Assembly: GCA_009760885.1 (NCBI GenBank)
Contig: CM019693.1
Coordinates: forward strand, 44,975,433-45,039,432
Direction of reading: 5' to 3'
Length of the DNA: 64,000 nucleotides
Source: Achatina immaculata
Taxonomy: Eukaryota > Mollusca > Gastropoda > Stylommatophora > Achatinidae
Both the position numbers and the translations under genes were made by a program. The notes below the pieces were generated by a model. The model was given only the letters and a program-made list of their open reading frames with translations. It was not told the origin of the DNA and did not search any database. Shown here piece after piece: positions 44,443-56,091 of this stretch. Each line of letters opens with the position of its first letter. The first letter of the stretch is position 1.

Positions 44443-45464
44443 TTAAAACCAGGCAAATGATAAAAATAGAACAGTAAGGAGATTTGGGACGTGGGGTTGG
44501 GTATCAATAGAAGATAAATAAAAATGTAACATCATTTCGGCAAAAGGTCTTTCTAAGGACATCAGAAAAGACATTGCTGATTCTATATGTACACGTCACA
44601 TACATGTACACTTGTATAGATAAACATATGTGTTTTCCATGGCCAAATCATCAACAGTTGTACAGTTGTTCCTGTGTTGTAAAATCTTTCATGATCGGGC
44701 ACTTCCTCTTAATTTAAAACAAAAAACCAAATAATGAACCCTTAAAATGTCAAAGAGTTGCTGAAGTATTTTATTCAATTAATTTATTGAGTTATTTTAC
44801 AGTTTAAAAAAATCTCAATTTTTGTTTTGTTGTTGGTGACAAGGTTGCTACTTCACAGAGTAGGAGAAACGCTGTAGTTCTGGCCAGCGTCACGTGAATT
44901 AACCGCAGAATTTTCCTTGGAATAAAATCTGTTGCGTCTCTTGCTCCATGAGAAAGAAAAAAAAGACTAGTCAGCTCTGACCCGGGCTGTGGTATGAGTG
45001 CGTGTCTCCAGCTCGGAAGAAGAGATGGGCTAAGGAAAGACGCTCACAAGTACAATAGGTTGGTATGACCATTCCGCGATTGAAATGACAGGTGGCGATG
45101 AACAGCCAGCGAGATGAATTAGAACAGAAAACAGACGATTAATTACCAGACAGACCACAAGCGCTCGAGAAGGAGATGCCCGAGATGAGATGGTAGAAAG
45201 ATTCAAGAAAGACCAATATTCTTGCTTGCGACTGACAGTTTGCGAACTGGGCACGAAGAATGAAGACAGACATGTAATCAACTACAGGTGTCAAGCACAG
45301 AAGAAAGTTCCAAAAGCAAGGGATGAACATTAGACACCACAAAACTGAGATGTTATGACTTAAGAATCAAGTGGTGGGCAGATCGAAACTAGTGGACAAA
45401 TTAGGGGCTTGGCAGGAATGCTGATTGGTGGATTCACCTAACTGGACTTGGAGATAAAACGAAG

Positions 45465-45512
<48 letters not shown>

Positions 45513-46044
45513 GACACAAGGAGAGTCAGACAGGAAGAAGAGATAATCAGAGTAAGGCACAGACAAACAGAGACGCACACAGAGAAGGACAGTCAATGTG
45601 AATTACAGATGTTAGGCAGATGGAGCTAGACAGCGATACAGTGACCCGGGTACAGTTATATACTGTGAAAACACAGACAGATAAAGTAGGACCGATGTAG
45701 TCAATCAGATAGACAGGGAGATATCGACAGATAGATAGGGAGATATCGACAGATAGATAGGGAGATATCGACAGATTGCGATATATAGTAAGAGGAAGCA
45801 GAGTGTTGAAGTGGCTTTTGCGAATGGTTTCTCTGTTATTTTCTTCTTTTCTGTGAAACTGTAATTAGTGGAAAATTGTGCTCCAACAACTTAGCAGAGA
45901 CAGTTGTTACAATTAAACTTGTTTAACGCGAAACAGACTAACTGAGTTCACGGTTCTTGTGTATGTTGAGTATTAAACCCTGGAAATGTGTGCTTGTGTG
46001 AGCAGATGAACATTTTAGTACTGAGCAGAATTATGACGTCGATG
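44443..46044. other. Unassigned spacer with small repeats
   Basis: Includes (GA)n at 45462-45510 and three units of a 22-bp repeat, gggagatatcgacagatagata, at 45717-45775. No gene supported. Confidence 0.45.
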
Positions 46045-46056
46045 TAGTCAGAAGAC

Positions 46057-46139
46057 TATAGGCGAAGGACAGGCATTTGTGGAAAACCCTTGCGGAAGCC
46101 CCATGTGCCCTGGGCACTTAAGGTTCAGAGAGAGAGAGA
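46057..46139. mobile_element. ~83-bp short retroposon, copy 2
   Basis: Flanked by the 12-bp duplication TAGTCAGAAGAC (46045-46056 and 46140-46151). The core matches 36516-36607 from ggcgaaggacaggcatttgt to ggttcagagagagagag. Two independent insertions with different target duplications show it is a mobile unit. Confidence 0.85.
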
Positions 46140-46151
46140 TAGTCAGAAGAC

Positions 46152-46974
46152 ACAACCACAGACATTACTCTTGATATTACACTTAAATATTCATAAAGTA
46201 TTACTTGTATTAATGCCACTGGGAAAACATTCACATATTTGTAGACGAGGACAAATAAATCTACATAAAAGAGGACAATAAAGTCGAAATAGTTAAGTAC
46301 TAATATGTTAAAAAGATATATACAACTTGAAAAAAAATTCTATTGAATCTAGAAATTAGCATCATCGCACTCAAGACACACCCAGACATGCTCTGTTCTC
46401 TGTTTCAGTAACCACGGAAGAGTATGAAACACTAACTGTGCCAGTCAGCTGTTGGTTCTGGCACTCTCGAGATCCACCAGCCAACCACCCGGCTCTTCCT
46501 TCTCCTCTACCACATCGTCCTCTTTCATTGTAGCCTACATTAGCGTCTTTTAGAGGAACTCTCTGATTTCTTCCATAGCCTCCGTTTACCTGTTCTCCTC
46601 CGTCCCTCCCTGCCTCCTGGATGCCTCCTCCCACCGCCTCCACCTCTCTTCTTGTTCACCCCCACAAAAGCCGACCTCCGAGCACGTTCTACCTAGCTCA
46701 CACACAAAATAATGAAGCTCCTAATAGGACCTGGAGAGGACTGCAGGCTTTGCCATGTCGACAGGGATCAGGATCTGATGTGACCAACAACTTAGAATGC
46801 AGAAGAAGAAGAAGAAGAAGAGATATGCAAGATTTAGTGTCTGGAATTGTTGACGTGATCTTGGTGCATTAACAGTCCTGTCTTGTCTCCTTCCTTATAT
46901 ACCCTTCAGTGTTGAGGCGACAAATAGACGTCTTGATAGGGCTTAGCAACTTGTTTCGTATAAATAGTTATTTA
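46152..46974. other. Unassigned spacer
   Basis: No gene supported. C-rich stretch at 46590-46690 and (AGA)n at 46802-46822. The open frames at 46371-46872 lack recognisable domains. Confidence 0.35.
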
Positions 46975-47130
46975 AGGTTTTTTTAATTTCCTTCCTCTAC
47001 CTCTTTCGTGGGTGGCCTCTTCCTCTGTTACATACAAATCTTAGTGTGAATTTTTTTTTGTGGCAAACTGTCTGGAGGTGGCCTGTAACATGGCCAGACC
47101 ATTAGACGTGTTCTTGTCGGAATAGGCTGG
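46975..47130 (-). pseudogene. LINE C-terminal remnant (relative of 30.4 kb)
   Basis: Shares 'aacatggcc' and neighbouring phrases in the same order with 30355-30480, on the same strand. Degenerate. Confidence 0.4.
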
Positions 47131-47192
47131 GAAGAAGCTTACATTTTAGCGTTGAAACTGAAAGCCCCATCTCTATGACAGCCAGTGATAGC

Positions 47193-47252
47193 TTTAATTC
47201 ACCTCAGAAGTTCAATTAACCTCAGAAGTTCAATTCACCTCAGAAGTTCATT
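47193..47252. repeat. 18-bp tandem repeat, about 3 units
   Basis: The unit is CACCTCAGAAGTTCAATT with small variation. Confidence 0.8.
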
Positions 47253-47360
47253 TCACCATTTAACGTAACTTTGTTATAGAGTCAAGCATTATCGATTATA
47301 ACCTGTAACATATCCATGTTCTGTAACTGCTGTTCCAGTAATATCTTCAGAAAAGTCTGG

Positions 47361-47770
47361 GATAGAAAGTCAGATAACTGGAGCTTCAACAACCAAGAAT
47401 GGATAGAAAGACAGATAATTAGAGCTTCAACAACCAAGAATGGATAGAAAGACAGATAACTAGAGCTTCAACAACCAAGAATGGACAGAAAGACAGATAA
47501 TTAGAGCTTCAACAACCAAGAATGGATAGAAAGACAGATAACTAGAGCTTCAACAACCAAGAATGGATAGAAAGACAGATAACTAGAGCTTCAACAACCA
47601 AAAATGGATAGAAAGACAGATAACTGGAGCTTCAACAACCAAAAATGGACAGAAAGACAGATAACTAGAGCTTCAACAACCAAGAATGGACAGAAAGACA
47701 GATAACTGGAGCTTCAACAACCAAGAATGGACAGAAAGACAGATAACTGGAGCTTCAACAACCAAGAGTG
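47361..47770. repeat. 41-bp minisatellite, about 10 units
   Basis: The unit is GATAGAAAGACAGATAACTA plus gagcttcaacaaccaagaatg, with ata/aca and tag/tgg variants. Confidence 0.93.
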
Positions 47771-48090
47771 ACTGACCTTCTCGTTCAAGTGATTATCAAG
47801 TGACAATACAGTCCACATGAAAATATATGAAGAAGTCAAGGACATAAGAAAGAACAATATTATTTACTCACCTCTAGTTTAAACTACGTCATGATACGTC
47901 TTTGTTTTCAGGCAAGTGACGATGATGTTGACAGCGGTGACGTTGATGATGATAATGATGATACCTGACTGACATGGCTTTGTTTTTCCTCTTCTCGGGA
48001 TCCACCTAGCCTCACCAGAAATCCTGTCTGATTCCTCAGATTATAAAACAGCCAGTTTCCATGACCTATTTAGTTGAAAGGGGCCAGGGT

Positions 48091-48094
48091 TTTG
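48091..48094. repeat. Gypsy target-site duplication, left (TTTG)
   Basis: TTTG immediately precedes the 5' LTR. The same TTTG follows the 3' LTR at 56092-56095. Four bases is a usual length for this superfamily. Confidence 0.7.
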
Positions 48095-48967
48095 TGTAGC
48101 AGAATAACAATTCTGTACAGAGTGTATTGTGTATAGCCCTGGAGACCACAACTCATCACCGTGTGCCAAGCACGTGGTTCGAGAAAATTCGAAGTCACGT
48201 GGTTGAGTTGAGCGGGAGGTATGCATGGGCTGAGAAAGTTAGTCTTGGGGAGAATGTGTCAGAGAAAAGTGTGTGTGATTGTCTCTAGAATGTGGTAGAG
48301 AGAGCCTTACTTGTTTGTTGTAGCAGGAGTTTTAATTGGTTTGTGATGTAGGAAGAAATTTAGTAGTTTTATTGCAGATTGGAATCTCGTTTAGGAAGAG
48401 TTTCTACCATGGCAATTTGTTGGTAGTGAGATGGAAGAATTAGTTTTTCCCTGTGTTGGTTGAGGTTTTGTTGATAATGTTGTAAGTATTGTTTTTTTTT
48501 TTTGTGTATAGTACATTGTAAGGTTTTCGCCCATATGGCGAGAGTCCTCTCACGCCGGGCACTGTTAATGTAATTCTTGTTCAGCCTGATGGCGATGTTT
48601 CCATCATTCATAATTTCACCCTCATTTTGTCCATTAATAAATGTGCGTGGTCTGATGATATACTACACCAATCGGCTTTGTTGGAATTCTCATTGTTCAC
48701 CAGTTGTTTGGTTGGAAGACTGACAAGTTATGTTAAGCTGTTGTATTTGTATTATTCTGTGGAGTAGGAAGCCTGGGTGTCTTGTTGTATTTTCTCAGTG
48801 TATAATATAGAAAATTAGGTGATTGTTAGAACACCAACAACAAGAAGAAATGTATAAGTTCAAACTGTACTCCACAAGTAGACAATGATCAAATCAGTAG
48901 AAAACCATCTTAGTTGACGCCAATACTATTTCAGGGGTGCCAAAAGATAAATAGCAAAACCATTATA
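48095..48967 (+). mobile_element. 5' LTR of Gypsy-type element (873 bp)
   Basis: Starts TGTAGCAGAATAACAATTCT and ends aaaaccattata. It matches 55218-56091 throughout, with scattered differences and one 11-bp segment inverted (48143-48153). Contains AATAAA near 48643. It does not end in the usual CA, but the ends are fixed by the TTTG duplication and by divergence of flanks from the LTR copies. Confidence 0.88.
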
Positions 48968-49954
48968 GTGGTGCCGAATCAGGCCACTCGTCACGTCCAG
49001 TGTGTTTGTTTACACGTTGAACAGTTCATGCACGTTTTTTCTAGCCCACAGCTGTGTGTTGCTAGTATGTTTCGTCAGTGGTTTTCAAGTTTTGGTTAGG
49101 GAGTTGTATTTTTGTTTAGTGTCAGAGACAGTTATAGTAGAAGTTGTTCAAAGCGGCGATGATGTCCAGCCTGCCCGAAAGTTTGCGCCACATCTAGTTC
49201 CTGGGGCGTAAGCAGTGCAGCTACTGACGTTTACCTGTGCCTGCAATCAAGTCCAGTGAACCTGAGCCTGAACTAGAATCCGGTGAGGAACCAGAGCGGT
49301 TTGTTCCCAGCGACATTTCCACCAGCTCTACTCAGACAGCCTTGATACTTCTCAACCAGCTCCACCCAGACAGGGCAGGTAACATGTTGTCAAATTAACT
49401 GTTTTCTGCATTTTCGGCAGTTACTTTGGGTCTCTAGCTTTACTGCACGAAGGAACATTCTGAACATCGCTTGATGAACACTTGATGAACTTTTGCTAGT
49501 TTTTGTTTAAACGAGATTATTCAGCAGATAGACAGGAGTGGACATTGGTACATGGACAGTCGTTGGATGTGCTCTTGATTTGTGGTGTAGGGTCAAGGAC
49601 ATTTTAGATTCACTTATATTTGGAACAGACATTTTAGGACATTCTTCTCTAGTGTCATTGTTGGACTTTATTGAACATTTAATTTAGTTGTGATATTTGG
49701 GACAGTGCAGGAAATTATTGTTGCTTTCCATTTAAGATAGGACTTAATTGTAGTTAGTTTAGTTAGTTCGTGGTACTGCATTTAATTGAATTTCTTTTCT
49801 ATGTTTAATAGTTGGAAGGCATTAGTGCATGATAATGAATAATTGATATGCCATTGCTTTGAATAATTGTTGACATTACCTTATATGGTTGTATTGTATT
49901 GACTGAAGTGTTATATACTGACAATAAGTAGGGTGCACTACAGATAGACGCACT
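48968..49954 (+). other. Gypsy leader between LTR and gag
   Basis: About 1 kb without a supported ORF, T-rich toward gag. Normal position for packaging and leader signals, none of which I can identify. Confidence 0.5.
48969..48986 (+). promoter_or_regulatory. Candidate primer-binding site
   Basis: TGGTGCCGAATCAGGCCA begins one base after the 5' LTR. The first ten bases are complementary to the 3' end of a typical tRNA-Phe (TTCGGCACCA); the rest does not match well. Plausible minus-strand primer site, primer identity uncertain. Confidence 0.45.
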
Positions 49955-50857
49955 ATGGCTTCAGCTCCATCCACGTCCAATTTGCTGGGGTCATTGCAAG
50001 ATACCCTGTCCCAAGTCAGCAATGACTTGAGGTTTTCCCACGTCATGTCAGCTGTAGCAAAGTTCGACGGGGACCCAGCAAAATTGAAACCATGGTTGGA
50101 TGAGATTGATAAGCTCATGGACATCCAGAATGCTGATGTGCCCAGTAAGCAGAACTTGGTGTATTTACGCACCACAGGGTCGCTGGCAGAGTTCGTCAAA
50201 CAGCGTCTCCAGATTCAAGAGACATGGGAGGAGTTCGTATCTGTTTTATTGGCACGATATGGGGTGCTGCAGACTCCTCAGGAGGCCTGGCATACGCTAG
50301 CCTCTACTAGACAGTCTCCTGGAGAGTCCATTCAAGCGCTGGCTGATCGCATCAGTGAGGCAGCCAGAGTTGCTTACTCTGCGACGGAATTGGTAACTCC
50401 GCTGGCGCAGAGGCAAATGGTGGAGTCGTTTGTAGATGCACTACTTTCAAGATCATTAAAATCAAAATTATTAAGAGATAAACCTGTTCTATTTTCACAG
50501 GCGGTGGATTTAGCCTTACAAGAAAATGACCTCATAAAGTCGGTGAACCTTAGTTGTAGTTCCCGACAGGCTTTTATTCCAGGTTCTCGACCGACCAGTG
50601 AGGTGACGACACATAGAGAGTCTCCTTGTATGGATTCGCAGAGAGTACAGTTAGTCTCTCATCAGGAGAACTCTCGACGAACACCTTCACACTTCGAAGA
50701 AGGTAGGACAGACCACCAGAGGTCGAATACCAGGAAGGCTAGACCTGCGAGTACACTACCACAAGAAACTAGATCTTGTTATAACTGTGGAAAGAAAGGT
50801 CACATAGCCAGATTTTGTAGGCAGACTGTAAGAAAGGATCGTGCACATTTAAACTGA
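49955..50857 (+). CDS. gag: gag (capsid/nucleocapsid), 300 aa
   Basis: Opens at ATG 49955. The region from about residue 25 to 190 resembles the retrotransposon gag capsid fold (KFDGDPAKLKPWLDEIDKLM, then TWEEFVSVLLARYG and SIQALADRISEAARVAY). The C-terminus is basic and has one CX2CX4HX4C knuckle, CYNCGKKGHIARFC, at about residues 275-288, for RNA packaging. It stops at TGA 50855, and pol begins 12 bp later in the -1 frame. The frame is intact although pol is not; whether it is expressed is unknown. Confidence 0.85.
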   Translation: MASAPSTSNLLGSLQDTLSQVSNDLRFSHVMSAVAKFDGDPAKLKPWLDEIDKLMDIQNADVPSKQNLVYLRTTGSLAEFVKQRLQIQETWEEFVSVLLARYGVLQTPQEAWHTLASTRQSPGESIQALADRISEAARVAYSATELVTPLAQRQMVESFVDALLSRSLKSKLLRDKPVLFSQAVDLALQENDLIKSVNLSCSSRQAFIPGSRPTSEVTTHRESPCMDSQRVQLVSHQENSRRTPSHFEEGRTDHQRSNTRKARPASTLPQETRSCYNCGKKGHIARFCRQTVRKDRAHLN

Positions 50858-50868
50858 GAAGTCGGCGC

Positions 50869-53560
50869 ATGAATAGCTCCCATGTGTCCGACCGTATCTT
50901 TACACCATCTAGGTCTGCCAAACAGTCAGTCTCATTTTCGCATGCTACACCATTACTCTCGGTGGCTGCGAATCCCCCAACTCCTACTTCTGTCCTTGTT
51001 TCTGTTGGTACCTGTAGAGTTAGAGCATTGTTAGACACAGGAGCTAGTGTCTGTCTTATCAAGGATTCTGTATACAGATCCTTACGTTCTGCTCCTAAGC
51101 TCTTGCCCGCTAGAATTACTCTGCAGACTGTTACTGCAGCTTCCATGAGAGTACTTGGCAGAGTTTACCTACCTATCTCTATTGCTGGAGTCACTGTTTC
51201 TCATTGCTTTTATGTGGTTCGCAACATGAACCGTTCTGCCATTCTGGGGCGTGATTTTTTGTCTCGTTCTGGTGCTATCATAGATTACAATTCTAATACA
51301 CTAAACATATATAATAAGAAGATTCCTTTAGAGTTAGATGCACACATTGCTTCTATTCTTCGTGTCCAGCGTTCTTCTCTTCTTTCTCCACGTTCAGTCA
51401 ATCTTATTCCTCTTAAACTGAAAGCCCAACCATATTTTCCCTCTGGAAATTCTTATATGGTTCAGGGTATTGAGACACCATTCTTACTGTCACAACCGGA
51501 GATAGAGCTGGTAGACTCAGTATGTGAGCTCCACACTAATCACTATCCCGTGTTGACAGTAATTAATCATTCTAGTAAACACATCGAGCTCAAGCGTGGA
51601 TGTGTTGTAGGAAAATTGACACCACTCACAGAGTCAGTTGACTCTATCCAGCAAGATTCTGGTACTGAGGAGTCAACACCTGAAAGTCGTTCTGAGACTA
51701 TCGTTCGACAAGTTCAGTGCCCTGATGTGCACAAGGACATAATATCCAGGTTGTTGACACAGAACAAGGATGTCTTTGCCTTGACTGATTCCGAGATTTC
51801 GCATACCTCGACAGTGCAGATGGAGATTGATACAGGCGATCATCCGCCAATCTCCAGGAAACCCTACCGCACTCCGTTGGCGCGTAGAGAGGTAATAGAG
51901 AAGGCCGTCGAGAATATGTTGCGTGACGGAATAATTTCCCGCACGATCTCAGATTGGTCATCACCAGAATGGTCCGCATCGTTTCTGTTGCGACTACCGT
52001 GCACTCAATGCTGTGACACGTTCATTGTCATATCCATTGCCACGCATTGAGGACATTTTGAGCACGGTAGGAAAAGCCAAATTTTTCAGTACTTTGGATG
52101 CTCGTTGTGGCTTTGGTGCATTCCCTTGTCCAAAGACGCTCAGCAGAAGTCAGCTTTTAGCTGTCATCTGGGTTCTTTCTGTTTCAACTACATGAGCTTT
52201 GGTTTAAAAGGGGCACCATCTACCTTTGTCGCACTCATGGACACAGTATTACAAGGTTTAGGAAAGTTTGCACAAGCCTATATTGACGATATACTGGTGT
52301 TCACTGATGGAACGATAGAAGACCATGTTCGCGATCTTCAGGCGGTATTCAACCGATTGCGCGAGCACAAAGTCAAGCTAAAGCCATAAAAATGTCACTT
52401 TGCGGCCTCTGAGACAAAGTATCTCGGTTATATCATCAGCCAGTCAGGCATATCTCCTGATCCTGAGAAGGTCAGAGCCATTGCCGAAATGCCGTCTCCT
52501 TTGAATGTGAAGGAGGTGCGCTCTTTTCTGGGGACATGCAGTTACTATCGACGTTTCATTCCTCATTTTTCGGAGATTGTGGCTCCCATAGTAGACCTCA
52601 TCAAGAAGGGTCATAGGTTCAAATGGTCTCCAGTCTGTCAAATGGCGTTCGAGTCTTTGAAGGATCGCCTTGCGAAGGTACCGCTTCTCTCGCATCCTGA
52701 CTTGCATAAGCCACTTACATTGTATACAGATGCCTCCAATGTTGCGGTTGGAGCCTGTTTGGTGCAGACGGCTTCCTCTGCTGATGGACTCTCAGTTGAA
52801 GAGCCATTATATTTCCTTTCACAGAAGCTGTCGCGCTCTCAGACTAAGTAGTCTACTTTCGAGAGAGAAGCGTATGCTGTCCATTACGCCAGGCAGAAGT
52901 TGAGATATTTTCTGGCGAATAGACACTTCGCTGTGAAGACTTACCATAGACCCTTGGTGGACGCATTTATCAGCAAACAGGAGATTCAGAATGCCAGGGT
53001 GCAGCGATGGATGTTGAATCTCTGCGGCTTGGATATGGAGTTCCAATACATCAAAGGTTGTCGAAATTTTTCGGCTGACCTACTTTCCCGGATAAATAAT
53101 CCAGAACCTTTGGTAGTTACGGAAGATGAGGAGCTCTGTGAAAATGTCAAAGAGATCGCGGTGATAAATGCAAATCGCTATCCACTGGATTACTACAGAG
53201 GGTTTATTCCCTCCGATACAGAATCTGAGGAACCCCTCCTTGACATAGATCACTTTGATCTAGTGACTGAGCAGGGACGAGATCCTGAAATAATCAAAAT
53301 CAAAGCGTCTCTTGAAGCAGCAGGAACTAGTGCCCTGAAGTATAAGAACTTCATGTTACATCAGGACAGAGTATATTTTCTTTCTAAGCCTGATGAACCG
53401 GAGGCACGATTGCGATTGTACGTTCCTAGCCATCTCCGATCTGATATGTTGTTACAATTCCATGAAGAAAATGGACATATGGGTCGAGACAGGGTGTACT
53501 CTGCCTTGTCTTCTCGTTATTATTGGCCCAACATGTTTCAGGATTGCTACCAACATGTAG
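50869..53560 (+). pseudogene. pol: pol: protease, reverse transcriptase and RNase H, broken
   Basis: The aspartic protease active site LLDTGASVCLI is near residue 55. Reverse transcriptase begins about 51850 and its catalytic YIDD is at 52279-52290. RNase H carries YTDAS near 52723 and the FEREAYAVHYA block after 52852. Lesions: a frameshift near 51980-52010 and one back near 52110-52130, both in the reverse transcriptase fingers; an in-frame TAA at about 52387; a TAG at 52849-52851; and a frameshift caused by a 41-bp repeat at 53539. It cannot encode a full polyprotein. Confidence 0.9.
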
Positions 53561-54681
53561 AGTCTTGTGGCCGTTGTTTCAGGATTGCTACCAACATGTA
53601 GAGTCTTGTGGCCGTTGTTTCAGGATTGCTACCAACATGTAGAGTCTTGTGGCCGTTGTCGAGAACGCAATATTCTGCACAAGAATGCACCCCTGCAAGA
53701 GACAGACATTCCATGTTTTCCGTTTCAGAAGATCTCGTTGGATTTCTCAGGTCCGTATCCGCTGACCTTGGCTGGAAATAAATACATCCTTCATGTCGTA
53801 GATTGGCTAACTCTATGGCTAGAATGTTTCTCAGTACCAGACAAGACAGCCCACGCGGCGGCTGAGGCATTGTTGCAGCGGATAATCCCGCGTCACTCCA
53901 CGCCATCTGAGTTTGTGAATCATTCCTTGAGCCACCTGTTCAAACAGCTCCATGTTCAACACGTTACTACGGCGTTGTATCACCCACAGAGCAACGCCAG
54001 GAATGAAAGAAAGCATCGCACCCTCCTTGACATTTTGTCCAAGCATGTGCACGAGATTCCACAGATGTGGGATGTGTTCTTACCAATGGCAGTGGGGGCC
54101 ATTCGTATGAACGTGAATGAAAGTACTGGGGTGTCTCCCTTCTTTTTATACGGCAGGCACCCTTGGCTACCCCTGGATAATTTATTGCGCCCCATATTCA
54201 GTACTATGGGGAGGACCCTACGGAGATCAGGTTGATGCAACAGCACCGTACGTTCCTTCAAGTATTTCGCCAGTTAAATAAGTCTCGCTCCAGACAGAGA
54301 GCGAGCTATAATGAACGTGCGGAGATGCCAAACATTTCAGTGGGAGACAGTGTAGCGTATAGAATCCATGCACGCCATTCTAAGTTAGATGCGCGGTGGG
54401 CCCCGTTTTATACGGTGGTGAAGCGTTTGTCTCCGGTTACCTTCCTGATCAAGAACCAGGCTGACGGGAGAACCCACTCGGTTCATGCAAATGACATAAA
54501 CAAAGTGGAGGTTCATCGGAGGGAGCCTCCTTCGAATAAACTGTATAGTTTGCGTTCGGCGCGATTCGTTCTTCCACCCTTGCGCCGAACAGTGGTAGCG
54601 ATGCCGACAAGGTTGAATCTAATGTCGGTCGTGTTGAAACACACGCAGGAGGGATTGGCGATCCCCTCTCATACCTTTTGA
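53440..54681 (+). pseudogene. Integrase region of pol, broken
   Basis: An HHCC zinc-binding block (H-x4-H near 53460, C-x2-C near 53565) is followed by a DDE core. The first Asp is present in LDFSGPY. The Asn-Gly block that should contain the second catalytic Asp is missing before EFVNHSL, and the Glu region NERKHRTL remains. A frameshift near 54230 leads into the C-terminal domain (WAPFYTVVKRLSPVTFLI), ending at 54681. Loss of the second acidic residue alone would abolish strand transfer. Confidence 0.87.
53539..53660. repeat. 41-bp tandem triplication in integrase
   Basis: Three units of caggattgctaccaacatgt plus agagtcttgtggccgttgttt. The two extra copies add 82 bp (82 mod 3 = 1), which exactly explains the frame change between the zinc-binding block and the catalytic core. 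Confidence 0.92.
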
Positions 54682-54737
54682 GGGATGTTCGAAATGAACG
54701 GGACGGGTCCTCTTCAGAGGCCCCTGTTCCTCTTCAG

Positions 54738-54752
54738 GAGCTCTATAAAAGG
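54738..54752 (+). promoter_or_regulatory. TATA-box-like sequence upstream of 3' LTR
   Basis: GAGCTCTATAAAAGGGCG matches the strong TATAAAAG consensus, in the region between pol and the 3' LTR. There is no independent evidence of a transcript. Confidence 0.3.
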
Positions 54753-55197
54753 GCGACAGCTCGATTGGGGGCACAGAGTACTCCCCTTTCGGGTATGGAT
54801 GAGACCACATCCATGGTGGCCCCTTCAGGAACTAACTCTTCTTCGAGTTCTGAAAGTGTTCCGTTGGCTAGGTATAAAGAAAAGCACAACAGACACTAGT
54901 TGGGTAGTGTTCTTCAAAAAAGGAGTTCATCCTTTGCTTCTATCCTATTTCTATGGCAGTAGAAGTAGATGATGTAGTTCATAGAACTCATTATTAAAAT
55001 GTTGTAAATATATGTATATTTATGTTTGCACCACAAAGGTTTAACGTACTTATTTTGTACAAATTGTGCGTGCATGAAATTTTAGTAGCTGCATAATCAG
55101 CTTTGATTGATTGTTTTAGCTCACATTTAGTGAGAGTTTCTGTAAAGGTTAGTAATTTTTTTTGTTTGAAGATATTTGATGGCCAAATATATACTTT

Positions 55198-55212
55198 TAG
55201 GGGGTGGGGAGA
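55198..55212 (+). promoter_or_regulatory. Polypurine tract before 3' LTR
   Basis: AGGGGGTGGGGAGA, a few bases upstream of TGTAAC at 55218; the expected plus-strand primer position. Duplicated at about 57070-57084. Confidence 0.7.
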
Positions 55213-55217
55213 TATTC

Positions 55218-56091
55218 TGTAACAGAATAACAATTCTGTACATAGTGTATTGTGTATAGCCCTGCAGTTGTGGTCTGGTAGACATCACCGTGTGCCAAGC
55301 ACGTGGTTCGAGAAAATTCGAAGTCACGTGGTTGAGTTGAGCGGGAGGTATGCATGGGCTGAGAAAGTTAGTCTTGGGGAGAATGTGTCAGAGAAAGGTG
55401 TGTGTGATTGTCTATAGAATGTGGTAGAGAGAACCTTACTTGTTTGCTGTAGAGGAGTTTTAATTGGTTTGTGATGTAGGAAGAAATTTTAGTAGTTTTA
55501 TTGCAGATTGGAATCTCGTTTAGGAAGAGTTTCTACCAGTGGCAATTTGTTGGTAGTGAGATGGAAGAATTAGTTTTTCCCTGTGTTGGTTGAGGTTTTG
55601 TTGATAATGTTGTAAGTATTGATTTTTTGTGTATAGTACATTGTAAGGTTTTTGCCCATATGGCGAGAGTCCTCTCACGCCGGGCACTGTTAATGTAATT
55701 CTTGTTCAGCCTGATGGCGATGTTTCCATCATTCATGAGTTCACCCTCATTTTGTCCATTAATAAATGTGCGTGGTCTGATGATATACTACACCAATCGG
55801 CTTTGTTGGAATTCTCATTGTTGACCAGTTTGTTTTGGTTGGAAGACTGCCAAGTTATGTTAAGCTGTTGTATTTGTATTATTTTGTGGAGTTGGAAGCC
55901 TGGGAGTCTTGTATTTTCTCAGTGTATAATATAGAAAATTAGGTGATTGTTAGAACACCAACAACAAGAAGAAATGTATAAGTTCAAACTGTACTCCACA
56001 AGTAGACAATGATCAAATCAGCAGAAAACCATCTTAGTTGACGCCAGTACTATTTCAGGGGTGCCAAAAGATAAATAGCAAAACCATTATA
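55218..56091 (+). mobile_element. 3' LTR of Gypsy-type element (874 bp)
   Basis: TGTAACAGAATAACAATTCT to aaaaccattata, followed by TTTG at 56092-56095. Contains AATAAA near 55765. Compared with the 5' LTR, 55266-55276 is the reverse complement of 48143-48153. Confidence 0.9.

Larger units (their letters stand above)
48095..56091 (+). mobile_element. Ty3/Gypsy-type LTR retrotransposon, degenerate
   Basis: About 8.0 kb. Order: LTR, primer site, gag, protease, reverse transcriptase, RNase H, integrase, a ~500-bp 3' region, polypurine tract, LTR; flanked by TTTG. Domain order with integrase last places it in Ty3/Gypsy. No envelope-like gene is seen between integrase and the 3' LTR. pol carries frameshifts, stops and deletions, and the LTRs differ from each other, so this is an old inactive copy. 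Confidence 0.92.

Noticed and set aside
50855..50871. gag stop codon as a lesion
   Set aside because: A gag stop followed by pol in the -1 frame is the normal layout in many Ty3/Gypsy elements.
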